A stretch of DNA of 64,000 bases. Origin: Clostridiales bacterium (GTDB taxonomy: Bacteria; Bacillota; Clostridia; Oscillospirales; Acutalibacteraceae). Each line of letters starts with the position of its first letter. Position 1 is the first letter of the stretch. The stretch lies in contig JAGZMM010000002.1 in assembly GCA_018364155.1 (NCBI GenBank), positions 62,001-126,000 of the forward strand, read 5' to 3'. Below, one piece after another: positions 1-8,120 of the stretch. The notes under the pieces were generated by a model. It had not been told where the DNA came from. It searched no databases and worked only from the letters and a program-made list of their open reading frames with translations. The position numbers were made by a program, and so were the translations under genes.

Positions 1-148
1 CCTCGCTCATACCGCAGCCGTTGTCCGAAATGCGGATGGTGAGCCGGTCCAGGTCCGTGTTTTCCAGAATGTCAATTCCTATGAGGGTAGCCCCTGCCTT
101 AATGGAGTTTTGCGCAATGTCCAAGACGTTGAGCGACAATTCGCGCAT
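1..148 (-). CDS. ATP-binding (HATPase fold) protein of hydrogenase operon, C-terminus off the window
   Basis: Only the first 49 residues are present; the gene runs off the left edge. The start reads MRELSLNVLDIAQNSIKAGA, followed by a D-N-G-C-G-M stretch. These are the N box (DIAQNS) and G1 box (DNGCGM) of the GHKL/histidine-kinase ATPase fold. The start follows a GGAG site inside the 3' end of the upstream NuoE-like gene, 4 nt after its stop. Small stand-alone ATPases of this kind commonly sit between NuoE and ferredoxin/NuoF genes in clostridial [FeFe]-hydrogenase operons; that placement is family knowledge, and the rest of the operon cannot be seen here. Its exact role is not established. 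Confidence 0.8.
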   Translation of the reverse strand, partial: MRELSLNVLDIAQNSIKAGATLIGIDILENTDLDRLTIRISDNGCGMSE

Positions 149-152
149 GGCC

Positions 153-650
153 TTACTCCATGTATTTGGCTAAAATGGTGTCCACATCCTCCGGCTGAAG
201 CTTGCCGTACACTTCGTCGTTGATGGTGATGACCGGCGCCAAGCCGCACGCGCCGATGCAGCGGCAAGCCTCCAAAGAGAACTTCCCGTCCGGGGTGCAG
301 TCGTCCGCGCCGATACCCAGCTTTTCCGACAGCCGGTCAAAAATTTTGCCCGACCCCTTTACGTAGCAGGCCGTGCCAAGACATACGGAAATCTTGTACT
401 GGCCCTTGGGGGTAAGGGCAAACTGAGAGTAAAAGGTGGCCACACCGAAGATTTCCTCCATGGGGATGCCCATATCCTGCGAGATGATCTGCTGCACCTC
501 AATGGGAAGATAGCCGTAGATTTCCTGGGCTTCCTGCAGAACCGGCATGAGCGCGCCTTTTTCGTCCTTATGCCGGGCGATGGCTTCCCGCAGCTGCGCT
601 TCCTGCTCGGGCGTGCCGGTAAACGGCAAAGAACCAATTCGCTTTTGCAT
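153..650 (-). CDS. NuoE/HydC-like [2Fe-2S] thioredoxin-fold subunit
   Basis: This 165-residue protein is a full-length NuoE family (24 kDa subunit) member. The thioredoxin-like [2Fe-2S] site is complete: Cys90 and Cys95 (C-x4-C, CLGTAC) and Cys131 and Cys135 (C-x3-C, CIGAC). It passes electrons between NADH-linked NuoF-type flavoproteins and ferredoxin or hydrogenase subunits in the cytoplasm. An earlier in-frame ATG seven codons upstream is rejected because a perfect AGGAGG lies 7 nt before the chosen ATG. The downstream ATPase gene (4 nt gap) points to a bifurcating [FeFe]-hydrogenase or NADH-dehydrogenase-like operon. A Rex-like operator sits 35 nt upstream of the start. Confidence 0.9.
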   Translation of the reverse strand: MQKRIGSLPFTGTPEQEAQLREAIARHKDEKGALMPVLQEAQEIYGYLPIEVQQIISQDMGIPMEEIFGVATFYSQFALTPKGQYKISVCLGTACYVKGSGKIFDRLSEKLGIGADDCTPDGKFSLEACRCIGACGLAPVITINDEVYGKLQPEDVDTILAKYME

Positions 651-684
651 TCCTGTTCCTCCTGTTAACAATCGATTGGCATAT

Positions 685-702
685 TTGTTAAAAACGTAAC
701 AA
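685..702 (-). promoter_or_regulatory. Rex-like redox operator upstream of hydrogenase operon
   Basis: The sequence TTGTTAA-AAAC-GTAACAA is an inverted repeat that differs at one base from the clostridial Rex consensus TTGTTAA-N4-TTAACAA. It lies between a TATAAT-like -10 box (722-727, minus strand) and the NuoE-like start. Rex is an NADH/NAD+-sensing repressor that controls fermentation and hydrogenase genes in clostridia. Regulation is inferred from the site alone; no rex gene is in the window. Confidence 0.6.
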
Positions 703-1023
703 ACACGCCGCGCTAAATCGTATTATATCAGATTATTCGACAAAAATCTATACGAAATATGTGCCATCCCGGAAAAATTGCAGAAAAACCGCCGGACGAT
801 ACTTTGAAAAGTTGGTAAGTGTGCACAAGCGATAAAAAATCCCGCATTTCTTGTGCAATGCTTCTAAAATTTGATGCAAAAAAGAAGCAAAAGCCGGGAA
901 AATGGGTACAGCGGCGTGGCGAAGGCTGGCGGTGATTTCTGGGATTGGAGAGCGCTTCCATACAGGAAGCATGAAAAATCCCCGCACTACCAACATAAGC
1001 GCGGGGATGAAAAAATATGCCGG
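703..1023. other. Intergenic region between NuoE-like and flavoprotein genes
   Basis: No convincing gene is seen. It holds a TATAAT -10 element on the minus strand at 722-727 (no good -35 box) that probably serves the hydrogenase operon, and the terminator of the flavoprotein gene at 978-1008. Open frames here lack ribosome binding sites and family resemblance. Confidence 0.6.
973..1008 (-). terminator. Rho-independent terminator of flavoprotein operon
   Basis: An 8-bp perfect stem (978-985 with 1001-1008, ATCCCCGC) closes a 15-nt loop and is followed by a short T run on the minus strand. It lies 15 nt after the stop of the flavoprotein gene. Confidence 0.7.
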
Positions 1024-2973
1024 TTAAAGGGCATCTACATTGCCCGTTTCCCGGAAGGACCGCCAGACGTTTTCGAAAAAATCCTCCCGCTGCGGGATGG
1101 GATGGCGGGGGCGAACAAGGGCGCAGGGTCCGTCTTTGGTAAGGCGGACCTCCTGAATCGTTTCGCCGCCTTTCTCGGCCAGGGAATGCCGGAATTCCTC
1201 CGAAAGCCCGTTGGGCAGAGTGCCCAGAGGATCGCGGTACAGAGCAGACCCTCGGCTTTTGCCCCCGTTTCTCAGATAGGAGAGCATGGCGAACAGGTAC
1301 GCCTGCTGGGAAAGAAGCAGGTCCCGGTAGCGAAAGGAAAGGGAGAGTTCGCCGGGCAAAACCGGGGAACGGCCCCATTGGGCTAGCTCCGCCTGGGCTT
1401 CCTTTAGAGCGGCAGCCAGTTCCGTTTCTCTGCGGAAAGGGCCGCCTGCTTTGCTCATGCGCCGCTGGGCGGCGGTAACCTGTCTCTGGATGCTTTGGGC
1501 GGCTTGGTCCACCGGTGTAGTGAGCAACGCTTCCGCCTGGGAAGAAACCGCATTTAGAAACGTTGCCGCAGACATGGGCGGCAGGGTTCGTTTTGCGGCG
1601 ATGTACCGGGCGGCCCGCAGGGACCCCACCTGCCCGGCATTGAGGGCGCTGCCGCCCGGGCGGGTGACGCCGTGGGTCCCGGCCGCTTCGCCCACGGCAA
1701 ACAGGCCGGGCAGGGTGGTTTCCCACCAACCGTTTACCTTTAGGCCGCCGTTGTTATGCTGAGCGCACAAAGCAATTTCCAAGGGTTCCTTTGTCAGGTC
1801 TACCCCGCGGCTTCGGTAAAAGTCCACCGCCGGGCGGTTCATTTGAAGAAGCCGGTCGATGGGCCTCCCGAAGCAGGCTCCCGCCGCCGTCAGGTACTCT
1901 TTCGCCTGGGGCTCCAGCGCGGCCGCATCCAGCTCTCTGCCGCCGGGATTCTCCAAAAAGTCAAGCACCACCCGCCGGCCCTTGCCCTTGGTTTCCAGAA
2001 ACACCAGCACGTCCAGAATGGAAGAACCAGAGCACACCTTTGCCGCGTCGAAGGGCCATTCGTAGCCCTTTCGGAAAATGTGATTGCACATGGAAGCCAG
2101 GTCCCCGAAATAGTCGAGCAGGAATTCTTTGGGGTCCGACCCGTCCGAAGCGGTGGACAAAAATCGAGGCAGCGCCTGCATATAGGTGCCGGACACATTC
2201 CAACGGGGCCTTACCGACGCAAGGCCGAACTGCCATTCGGTCAGGTTTTGTCCGGCAGCTCCCGCCTCCAGCGCAGCGCCCGTGCTCCCCCAGTGCCCCG
2301 CGGGGTACACCGAGTCCAGATACATCCCAGCCGGGCCGCCGGTGGCCCAGATGAGGCTGCGGCAGTTGACCAGCAGCCAGCGGCTCTTTGTGGACTGCGG
2401 ATTTTTGCAATTAAGACACAAAAGGCCCGCCGCTTCCCCGTCGATGGTGAGAATGCGAACCGCCTGGTATCCGTCCAGAATAGGGACGCCCAGCTCGCGC
2501 ACCTCCCGCTCCAGCGCCTGGGTCATCAATTTGGAGGTAAGCGGCCCCGCCGAGGTGGCCCGGCGGCGTAAGTCGTGGTCGGTGCGGTAGCCCACGTATT
2601 CGCCGTAAGGCCCGTCGGGGAAGGGGACGCCCAGCTCCACTAAGCGCAGAAAACACCGGACGGAACCGGCCGCCTCTGCCAGGGCATGTTCCCCGTCCAC
2701 ACAGCCGCCGGAAAAAAGCGTTTCGGCCATGGCCTGTACACTATCCATCTCCCCGCCCGCTAAAGTCAGCTTATAATAGGTCTGTTTGTCCGAGCCTGTG
2801 TTGCGGGAGGTGCCGCAACCCATTCCTTCGGTAACGAGGACCACGTCCCGCTGGCCGAAGGCAAACAGCCGCGAAGCGGCGTTGAGTCCGGCTGCCCCGG
2901 ATCCCACCACCGCCGTCTGCACCGTAACCACCTGCACCGTCTGCCCGGCAAGCTGTACCATTTCTTCCTTCAT
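1024..2973 (-). CDS. FAD-dependent oxidoreductase, fumarate reductase flavoprotein family
   Basis: This 649-residue protein begins with a Rossmann dinucleotide site (VVGSGAAGLN, GxGxxG at residues 24-29) and carries, near residue 430, the C-terminal FAD site ending in GGSALNAGQVGS. This is the architecture of FAD-binding-2 enzymes related to succinate dehydrogenase/fumarate reductase flavoproteins and L-aspartate oxidase. No secretion signal or membrane segment is visible, so it should act in the cytoplasm. A GGAGG lies 9 nt before the ATG. It follows an SDR gene by 3 nt, so the two are co-transcribed and probably act on one substrate. The substrate cannot be named from sequence; soluble fumarate or enoate reduction is a reasonable guess. 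Confidence 0.8.
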   Translation of the reverse strand: MKEEMVQLAGQTVQVVTVQTAVVGSGAAGLNAASRLFAFGQRDVVLVTEGMGCGTSRNTGSDKQTYYKLTLAGGEMDSVQAMAETLFSGGCVDGEHALAEAAGSVRCFLRLVELGVPFPDGPYGEYVGYRTDHDLRRRATSAGPLTSKLMTQALEREVRELGVPILDGYQAVRILTIDGEAAGLLCLNCKNPQSTKSRWLLVNCRSLIWATGGPAGMYLDSVYPAGHWGSTGAALEAGAAGQNLTEWQFGLASVRPRWNVSGTYMQALPRFLSTASDGSDPKEFLLDYFGDLASMCNHIFRKGYEWPFDAAKVCSGSSILDVLVFLETKGKGRRVVLDFLENPGGRELDAAALEPQAKEYLTAAGACFGRPIDRLLQMNRPAVDFYRSRGVDLTKEPLEIALCAQHNNGGLKVNGWWETTLPGLFAVGEAAGTHGVTRPGGSALNAGQVGSLRAARYIAAKRTLPPMSAATFLNAVSSQAEALLTTPVDQAAQSIQRQVTAAQRRMSKAGGPFRRETELAAALKEAQAELAQWGRSPVLPGELSLSFRYRDLLLSQQAYLFAMLSYLRNGGKSRGSALYRDPLGTLPNGLSEEFRHSLAEKGGETIQEVRLTKDGPCALVRPRHPIPQREDFFENVWRSFRETGNVDAL

Positions 2974-2976
2974 GGC

Positions 2977-3747
2977 TTATAACCTCCGGACGTGATAGCC
3001 GCCGTCCACATTGAGAACGTCGCCGGTGGAATAACGCAGTTTGTCGCTGATGAGCAGAGAGACCGCTCCCGCTACGTCCTCGGGCGTGCCCCACCGAGCG
3101 ATGGGAACCTGGCCGCTCTCGGCAAAAAAACGGTCGTATTTCTCCGTGACCGCGGCGGTCATGTCGGTGGCGATGATGCCCGGGCGCACCTCAAAGACCC
3201 CGATGCCTTCCTCGGCCAGCCGGTCGGCAAACAGGGCGGTGACCATGGAAACCCCCGCCTTGGAGATGCAGTATTCCCCGCGGCTGACCGAGGAAACGTA
3301 AGCTGACATGGAGGAAACGTTGACAATCACGCCCCGCCGGCCCTCCGACGGCTCCTGTCCCACCATCTGCCGGGCTACCGCCTGGGTGAGAAACAGCATG
3401 CCCTTTAAGTTGATGTCCAGCACCTGGGTGAAGCTTTCCTCGGTCATGCGCAGAAGGTCCGTGCGCACCTTGGGAGCCACCCCGGCGTTGTTTATAAGAA
3501 TGTCGATACGGCCGAAGGCCTCCACCGACCCGGCCACATACCGGTCCCGGTCGGCCCGGTCGGCAAGGCTGCCGGAGAAATAGAGAACCGGGCTTTGCCC
3601 CGCCCGCAAGTCCTCTAGAACCGGGGCGACCTTTTCTTCGGGCGAGGTGCCCAGGATGCTCACCCCGATCCCTTCCTTTAAAAGCTGCCGGGTGATGGCA
3701 AGCCCGATTCCCCGGGCCCCGCCGGTGACCAGCGCATAGCGTTTCAT
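2977..3747 (-). CDS. Short-chain dehydrogenase/reductase (FabG-like)
   Basis: This 256-residue classical SDR has the cofactor motif TGGARGIG (residues 8-15), NNAG (86-89), serines at 146-147, and the catalytic Tyr159/Lys163 pair (YCISK). It should perform NAD(P)(H)-dependent interconversion of a ketone and an alcohol. The ATG at 3747 is preferred over the GTG at 3753 because GGAGGG lies 8 nt upstream of the ATG but only 2 nt from the GTG. It is the first gene of a two-gene unit with the flavoprotein at 1024-2973. FabG-like sequence alone does not prove a role in fatty acid synthesis, and no fab genes are nearby. Confidence 0.85.
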   Translation of the reverse strand: MKRYALVTGGARGIGLAITRQLLKEGIGVSILGTSPEEKVAPVLEDLRAGQSPVLYFSGSLADRADRDRYVAGSVEAFGRIDILINNAGVAPKVRTDLLRMTEESFTQVLDINLKGMLFLTQAVARQMVGQEPSEGRRGVIVNVSSMSAYVSSVSRGEYCISKAGVSMVTALFADRLAEEGIGVFEVRPGIIATDMTAAVTEKYDRFFAESGQVPIARWGTPEDVAGAVSLLISDKLRYSTGDVLNVDGGYHVRRL

Positions 3748-3797
3748 ATACACGTCCCTCCAAACGAACAGCGGCGCAAAAGCCGCCTGATACCTTT

Positions 3798-3826
3798 AGG
3801 ATAAGCGTTTCACACCGGTCCGTCAA
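3798..3826 (-). promoter_or_regulatory. Sigma-A promoter for SDR-flavoprotein operon
   Basis: On the minus strand TTGACG (3821-3826) and TATCCT (3798-3803) are separated by 17 nt, about 50 nt upstream of the SDR start. Confidence 0.6.
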
Positions 3827-3969
3827 TGTCCCATTCCGTGCCCGGTGAAGAAAAAACGCAGAAAAATCCCCGAAAGACCGTACAAGAATGCAAAAATATA
3901 GTATAATGGCTTGCGAGAAGAAAAAGCGGGGGTTCCCCGCAAATTTACGAGTATGCAGGAGGATGTTCT

Positions 3970-5166
3970 ATGCAGCGTATGATCGGAACCCAGGCGCGGG
4001 GAATTCGCGCGCCGATTATCCGGGAAGGGGACGACCTGGCGGCCATTGTGGTGGAGTCGGTTTGCAGCGCGGCCCAGGCGGAGGGCTTTTCCCTTCGGGA
4101 CCGGGACGTGGTGGGGATTACCGAGGCGGTCGTCGCCCGGGCCCAGGGCAACTACGCATCGGTGGACGCCATTGCCGCCGACGTGAAAGCAAAGTTCCCG
4201 GGCGGGGAAATCGGCGTGATTTTCCCCATCCTTAGCCGCAACCGGTTTGCTATCTGCCTGCGGGGCATCGCCAGAGGGGCGAAAAAGATCATCCTTCAGC
4301 TGAGCTACCCGGCCGACGAGGTGGGCAACCATCTCATCAGCGAGGACGACCTGGACCGTTGCGGCGTAGACCCGTTTCAGGACGTGCTCGATGAGAAAGC
4401 CTATCGGGAGCATTTCGGTTACCAGCTCCATCCCTTTACCGGAGTGGACTATGTGGAGTATTACACCTCCCTTATCCGGGAGGAAGGGGCGGACGTGCAG
4501 GTGATTTTTGCCAATTCCCCCTGTGCCGTCCTTTCCTATGCCAAAGACGTGCTGGCCTGCGACATTCACACCCGTGCCCGCACCAAGCGGCTTTTGAAGG
4601 CGGCGGGAGCCAACAGCGTCTATGCCCTGGACGACCTGATGACCGCGCCGGTGAACGGCAGCGGATTTAACGAGGAATACGGCCTCTTAGGGTCCAACAA
4701 GGCCACCGAGCAGAGCGTCAAGCTGTTCCCGCGGGACTGCCAGGCGTTTGTTCATGCTGTGCAGGATGGGTTTCTTAAGGAAACCGGTAAGCACATGGAA
4801 GTGATGGTGTACGGCGACGGAGCGTTCAAGGACCCGGTGGGGAAGATTTGGGAGCTGGCGGACCCGGTGGTTTCCCCGGCCTATACCGCCGGCCTTTCCG
4901 GCACTCCCAACGAGCTCAAGCTCAAGTACCTGGCGGACAACCAGTTTGCCCATTTAAAGGGCGAGGAACTGCGGGAAGCCATCGCCGCCTCCATCCGCCA
5001 GAAGGACAAGGATTTAAAGGGACGCATGGAAACCCAGGGGACCACTCCCCGCAGGCTTACCGACCTGCTGGGCTCTTTGTGCGACTTAACTTCCGGCAGC
5101 GGGGACAAGGGGACTCCCATCGTGCTGGTGCAGGGGTATTTCGACAGCTACGCCGATGGATGTTGA
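3970..5166 (+). CDS. Coenzyme F420-0:L-glutamate ligase (CofE) family protein
   Basis: This 398-residue protein resembles the CofE/FbiB ligase family that adds glutamate to F420-0, with the conserved N-terminal 'RxPII..GDDL' region and a central SPCAVLSYAKDVLACDI segment. It is considerably longer than archaeal CofE (about 250 residues), as in Bacillota homologues whose substrate is unknown. Anaerobic Bacillota generally do not make F420 and no other cof gene is present, so a different amide ligation is likely. An AGGAGG lies 7 nt before the ATG; a TATAAT -10 box is seen at 3902-3907 without a clear -35. It is monocistronic, ending at a strong terminator. Confidence 0.7.
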   Translation: MQRMIGTQARGIRAPIIREGDDLAAIVVESVCSAAQAEGFSLRDRDVVGITEAVVARAQGNYASVDAIAADVKAKFPGGEIGVIFPILSRNRFAICLRGIARGAKKIILQLSYPADEVGNHLISEDDLDRCGVDPFQDVLDEKAYREHFGYQLHPFTGVDYVEYYTSLIREEGADVQVIFANSPCAVLSYAKDVLACDIHTRARTKRLLKAAGANSVYALDDLMTAPVNGSGFNEEYGLLGSNKATEQSVKLFPRDCQAFVHAVQDGFLKETGKHMEVMVYGDGAFKDPVGKIWELADPVVSPAYTAGLSGTPNELKLKYLADNQFAHLKGEELREAIAASIRQKDKDLKGRMETQGTTPRRLTDLLGSLCDLTSGSGDKGTPIVLVQGYFDSYADGC

Positions 5167-5182
5167 TTTCATAATCTAGATA

Positions 5183-5213
5183 AAACGCGCGCCGGTTTTT
5201 CCGGCGCGCGTTT
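5183..5213 (+). terminator. Strong Rho-independent terminator
   Basis: A 13-bp perfect stem (5183-5195 with 5201-5213, core ACGCGCGCCGG) with a T5 loop runs into a T tract, 16 nt after the CofE-like stop. The A-rich left flank means it may also terminate minus-strand transcription of the HAD gene. Confidence 0.9.
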
Positions 5214-5294
5214 TTAGGATGCACAATCGGATACGGATGAATAAAAGAGAGAAGAGAAAAGGCAGGGCAACCGCGAGCATGGTTCCCCTGCCTT

Positions 5295-6140
5295 TTAGGG
5301 TGCATACCGGGCGGCAATCCAGCCTGCCACCGCGTTTTCGTCGCAGTCTTCGATGTGATAGGTGGCCGCCGCCTTTACCGATGCGCACGCATTTTGCACG
5401 GCAACGCTTTCGTCGGCAGCGTCGAACAAAGATAGGTCGTTGCGGTTGTCCCCAAAGCAGATCAGCCGCTTCGCCCCGGTGTATTCCCGCAAAAGAGTCG
5501 CCCTCTGCCCCTTGCCCGCGCCCGCCGGCATTACCTCCAGCCAGAATTCCTCCCGGCGGTATACATCCCGCTGGAAGTTGACCGCATACCGCCGGTCGGC
5601 AGCAAAGGCGTCCGCCAGGCTCCCTAGCTCCGTAAGGCTTCCGATGGCGGTAAAGTAAAACGCGCCGCCGGCAAACAGATCCTCCATCCCTGTTGCCGGG
5701 CGAAGGCGTGGATCGTTTTTCCGGGAGGCAAGGTAGGCCTGTATACCGGGGGACGCACGGGAACAAGGCAGAAAGGAAACCGTTTCCAAACCGCCCCGCA
5801 TGGCGTAGACAAGGGGCTGCACTCCGGCGTGCTCAAACCGGGAGCGGGCTTCGTCCACCACCTGGGGCGCGAAGACGGAGGCGGCCAGCAGCCTCTTGGT
5901 TTGCGGGTCCACCAGAAAAGCGCCGTTGTAGGTGATGACCGGCAGCGTAAGCATGAGCTTGGAGAGGAGCGGACCGGCCGAGTTCCAGGAGCGGGCGGTG
6001 GCCACGGTGAAAAGCAGTCCCCGTTCGATACAGCCGTTTAGCAATGCCGCCGACTGGGCGGACAACGTCCCGTCCCGCCCAAGCAGGGTGCCGTCCAAAT
6101 CGGACACGTATAAAATTCCGTCGTGGATGGCCGAAGGCAT
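5295..6140 (-). CDS. HAD-superfamily Cof-type phosphatase
   Basis: This 281-residue protein has HAD motif I as DLDGT (Asp14 nucleophile, Asp16), a threonine in TVATAR for motif II, and GDNRNDLSLF for motif IV. The inserted central cap puts it in the Cof/YidA type IIB group. Such enzymes dephosphorylate small sugar phosphates or cofactors; the substrate cannot be told from sequence. AAGGAGGGG lies 7 nt before the ATG. It is 26 nt downstream of the ABC-F gene and is probably the second gene of that transcript. Confidence 0.85.
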   Translation of the reverse strand: MPSAIHDGILYVSDLDGTLLGRDGTLSAQSAALLNGCIERGLLFTVATARSWNSAGPLLSKLMLTLPVITYNGAFLVDPQTKRLLAASVFAPQVVDEARSRFEHAGVQPLVYAMRGGLETVSFLPCSRASPGIQAYLASRKNDPRLRPATGMEDLFAGGAFYFTAIGSLTELGSLADAFAADRRYAVNFQRDVYRREEFWLEVMPAGAGKGQRATLLREYTGAKRLICFGDNRNDLSLFDAADESVAVQNACASVKAAATYHIEDCDENAVAGWIAARYAP

Positions 6141-6166
6141 AAGGCGTCCCCTCCTTTTTTGGATGG

Positions 6167-7759
6167 CTATCTTCCCAGCTCCACCCGCTTGGTGGCCACA
6201 TGTTCGGCAAACACGGCGTCATGCTCCACAAAGAGGATGGTGGGCTTGCAGGCGAGCAGCAGCTCTTCGAGCTGAACGCGGGAAAGAATGTCGATAAAGT
6301 TGAGCGGTTCGTCCCACAGGTAAAGATGGGCGGGATTGGAAAGACTGGCGGCCAGCAGCACCTTTTTCTTCTGCCCCTCGCTCAGTTCCTCCAAGCGCTT
6401 TTCAAACTGGGTGCGGGAAAAGTCCAGCTTTCGCAGAATCGCTTTGAAAAGGGGCTCGTCGAGAGAGCGGGCGAGAAGGAATTCCCGTAAAGAGCCCGAC
6501 AAAAACGAGGTGTCCTGAGGGACATACGAGAGAGTCAGCCCGCTTGCAAGGCGGCAGGTCCCCTCACAGGGGAGCGGCTCTCCCAGTAGAAGCTTTAATA
6601 GGCTGGATTTCCCGCAGCCGTTGGGTCCGATAAGTGCCACCCGGTCCCCCTCCTCGATGGTGAAGCTGAGATGGTCGAACACGGTATGACCGTCAAAGCG
6701 CAGCGATAGGCCGTTTGCTTCCAATAGCCGGGGCTTCGGCGGTTTTAAGGTGACGATTTTAAGCGCTTCGTTCGTCTCCAAGTCCTTGAGCAGGGCGGAC
6801 TTTTCTTCGGCTGCTTTGGTAAGCCGCTGCTCGGCCGCTTTGGCCCGCTTCATCAGTTTCGCCGATTTGTGCCCCAAATATCCCCGATCAGGACGCAAGC
6901 CAGAATTTCGCGAGCCGAGTTTTTCCTTCTCCACCCGGTCCGACCAGTCCGCGCTGCGGGCCGCCGCCTGATTTAACCGGCGGATGTCCTTTTGCAGCCG
7001 CTGGCTCTGGGCCGCTTCAAACTGGTCGAGCCGGGTGCGGTTTTCTTCCCACACGTCGTAGTTCCCCTTTTGCAGGGTGACGGTGGCCCGGTTTAGAGAC
7101 AGGATATGGTCCACCGCTTCGTTTAAGACCGCCCGGTCGTGAGAAACCAGAAGAAAGCCGGATTTTGCATGCAGGTATTGCGCCACCGCCCGGCGGCCCT
7201 GGGTGTCCAGATGGTTGGTAGGCTCGTCGATGAGCAAAAACCGGTTTTTGCGCAAAAACAGAGCGGCCAGCAAAAGCTTGGTCCGCTCCCCGAAGCTCAG
7301 GGTATCGAAGGGGCGGGCGAGAGCGCCCGGAGAAATCTGCAGCTTATTTGCCTCCCGCTTCAAACGTTCGTCGATGCCGTATCCGTCGAAGGCCTCGTAC
7401 TGCTCGAGCACCTCGCCGTACCGGTTGAGCGCGTCCAAAGAGCCGTCTGCCAAAAGCGCCTCCATCTGCGCTTCCCATCGAGCGAAGGGAGCCACCGCCT
7501 CCCGCGCCACCTGCAAAGCGGGCCGGCCCGGGTCCTCTACCGCAAAGGGAAAATAATCAAAAGAGACCGCAGACGAAATGAGCCCTCGATAGGGGTATTT
7601 TCCCATCAAAAGCTTGAGAAAGGTAGTTTTTCCCCGGCCGTTTCGACCGATGAGCCCCAGCCGCCAGTCGGTGCTCAGCTGCAGGGAGAGGTGAGAAAAG
7701 ATGTCTTCGCCGTTTGTGTCGTAAGAAAAGGTAAGGTCTTCTATGGTGATGATCGCCAT
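6167..7759 (-). CDS. ABC-F ATPase, Lsa-like ribosomal protection protein
   Basis: This 530-residue soluble protein has two ABC domains and no membrane segments. Domain 1 has Walker A GRNGRGKT, signature LSFGERTK and Walker B FLLIDEPTNHLD. Domain 2 has GPNGCGKS, LSEGQKKK and LYLWDEPLNFID. Between them is a charged linker (about residues 230-310), the part that reaches the peptidyl transferase centre in antibiotic-resistance ABC-F proteins. The overall pattern, including the LNFID ending, fits the Lsa group, which displaces lincosamides, streptogramin A and pleuromutilins; the drug range is inferred. The ATG at 7759 follows GGGAGGG at about 9 nt; an ATG seven codons upstream lacks a site. A long leader with a terminator hairpin precedes the gene. 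Confidence 0.85.
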   Translation of the reverse strand: MAIITIEDLTFSYDTNGEDIFSHLSLQLSTDWRLGLIGRNGRGKTTFLKLLMGKYPYRGLISSAVSFDYFPFAVEDPGRPALQVAREAVAPFARWEAQMEALLADGSLDALNRYGEVLEQYEAFDGYGIDERLKREANKLQISPGALARPFDTLSFGERTKLLLAALFLRKNRFLLIDEPTNHLDTQGRRAVAQYLHAKSGFLLVSHDRAVLNEAVDHILSLNRATVTLQKGNYDVWEENRTRLDQFEAAQSQRLQKDIRRLNQAAARSADWSDRVEKEKLGSRNSGLRPDRGYLGHKSAKLMKRAKAAEQRLTKAAEEKSALLKDLETNEALKIVTLKPPKPRLLEANGLSLRFDGHTVFDHLSFTIEEGDRVALIGPNGCGKSSLLKLLLGEPLPCEGTCRLASGLTLSYVPQDTSFLSGSLREFLLARSLDEPLFKAILRKLDFSRTQFEKRLEELSEGQKKKVLLAASLSNPAHLYLWDEPLNFIDILSRVQLEELLLACKPTILFVEHDAVFAEHVATKRVELGR

Positions 7760-7902
7760 GGGGCGTTCCCTCCCGTACAAACAAAATAGCCGCAGGAAAG
7801 AAACCTTTCCCGCGGCCGGATAACCATACGAAAGAGAACGCGGCCGGGTTTACACCGATGGACGCGCAGCAAAATCGATAAAGAGAGGGCAATCGAACGC
7901 AT
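7741..7902 (-). CDS. Possible leader peptide upstream of ABC-F gene
   Basis: An open frame of 53 codons starts with MRSIALSLSILLRVHR at 7902 and overlaps the ABC-F start. An AGGA lies about 11 nt upstream. Its position, between the promoter and a terminator hairpin that it overlaps, is what a ribosome-stalling leader of an antibiotic-induced ABC-F gene would need. A second overlapping frame from an ATG at 7910 is also open. I cannot tell which, if either, is translated. Confidence 0.3.
   Translation of the reverse strand: MRSIALSLSILLRVHRCKPGRVLFRMVIRPRERFLSCGYFVCTGGNAPWRSSP
7778..7815 (-). promoter_or_regulatory. Terminator-like attenuator hairpin in ABC-F leader
   Basis: On the minus strand an 11-bp stem with one G-U pair (7805-7815 with 7790-7800; CCGCGGGAAAG / CTTTCCTGCGG, 4-nt loop) is followed by CTATTTTGTTTG. 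It lies about 20 nt before the ABC-F ribosome binding site and about 210 nt after the promoter. A terminator inside the leader is typical of drug-inducible attenuation. The antiterminator partner is not clear, although the CGGCCG at 7840-7845 could compete for the left arm. Confidence 0.6.
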
Positions 7903-8032
7903 AAGGGCATCTTTCCTGCTTATGGCGCCAAAAACCACACTGCCTTTGAGGCAGCGAAGCGTTTGACTTTCTCCAAACTAGCAAGAAAAATGACGCAAGC
8001 CCGATCTTCCCCTTTCTATAAAAACTGGGGCC

Positions 8033-8062
8033 AGTATAGCACGCCCGGCCTTTCCCTGTCAA
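8033..8062 (-). promoter_or_regulatory. Sigma-A promoter of ABC-F / HAD transcript
   Basis: TTGACA (8057-8062) and TATACT (8033-8038) on the minus strand are separated by 18 nt. The predicted leader to the ABC-F ATG is about 265 nt, which is long. Confidence 0.75.
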
Positions 8063-8120
8063 CCGCGAAAAGCCGGGATTTTTTTGCCGGTGTCCTTGCC
8101 GCCCGAGACTGGCGGCCCGC

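Noticed and set aside
728..1729. Long minus-strand frame (333 codons) overlapping the flavoprotein gene
   Set aside because: It is a GC-rich shadow in another frame of the flavoprotein gene with low-complexity Arg/Pro/Gly content and no ribosome binding site.
6167..7759. ABC transporter ATPase (membrane exporter component)
   Set aside because: Two fused ABC domains with a charged linker and no membrane segments or permease gene indicate ABC-F.
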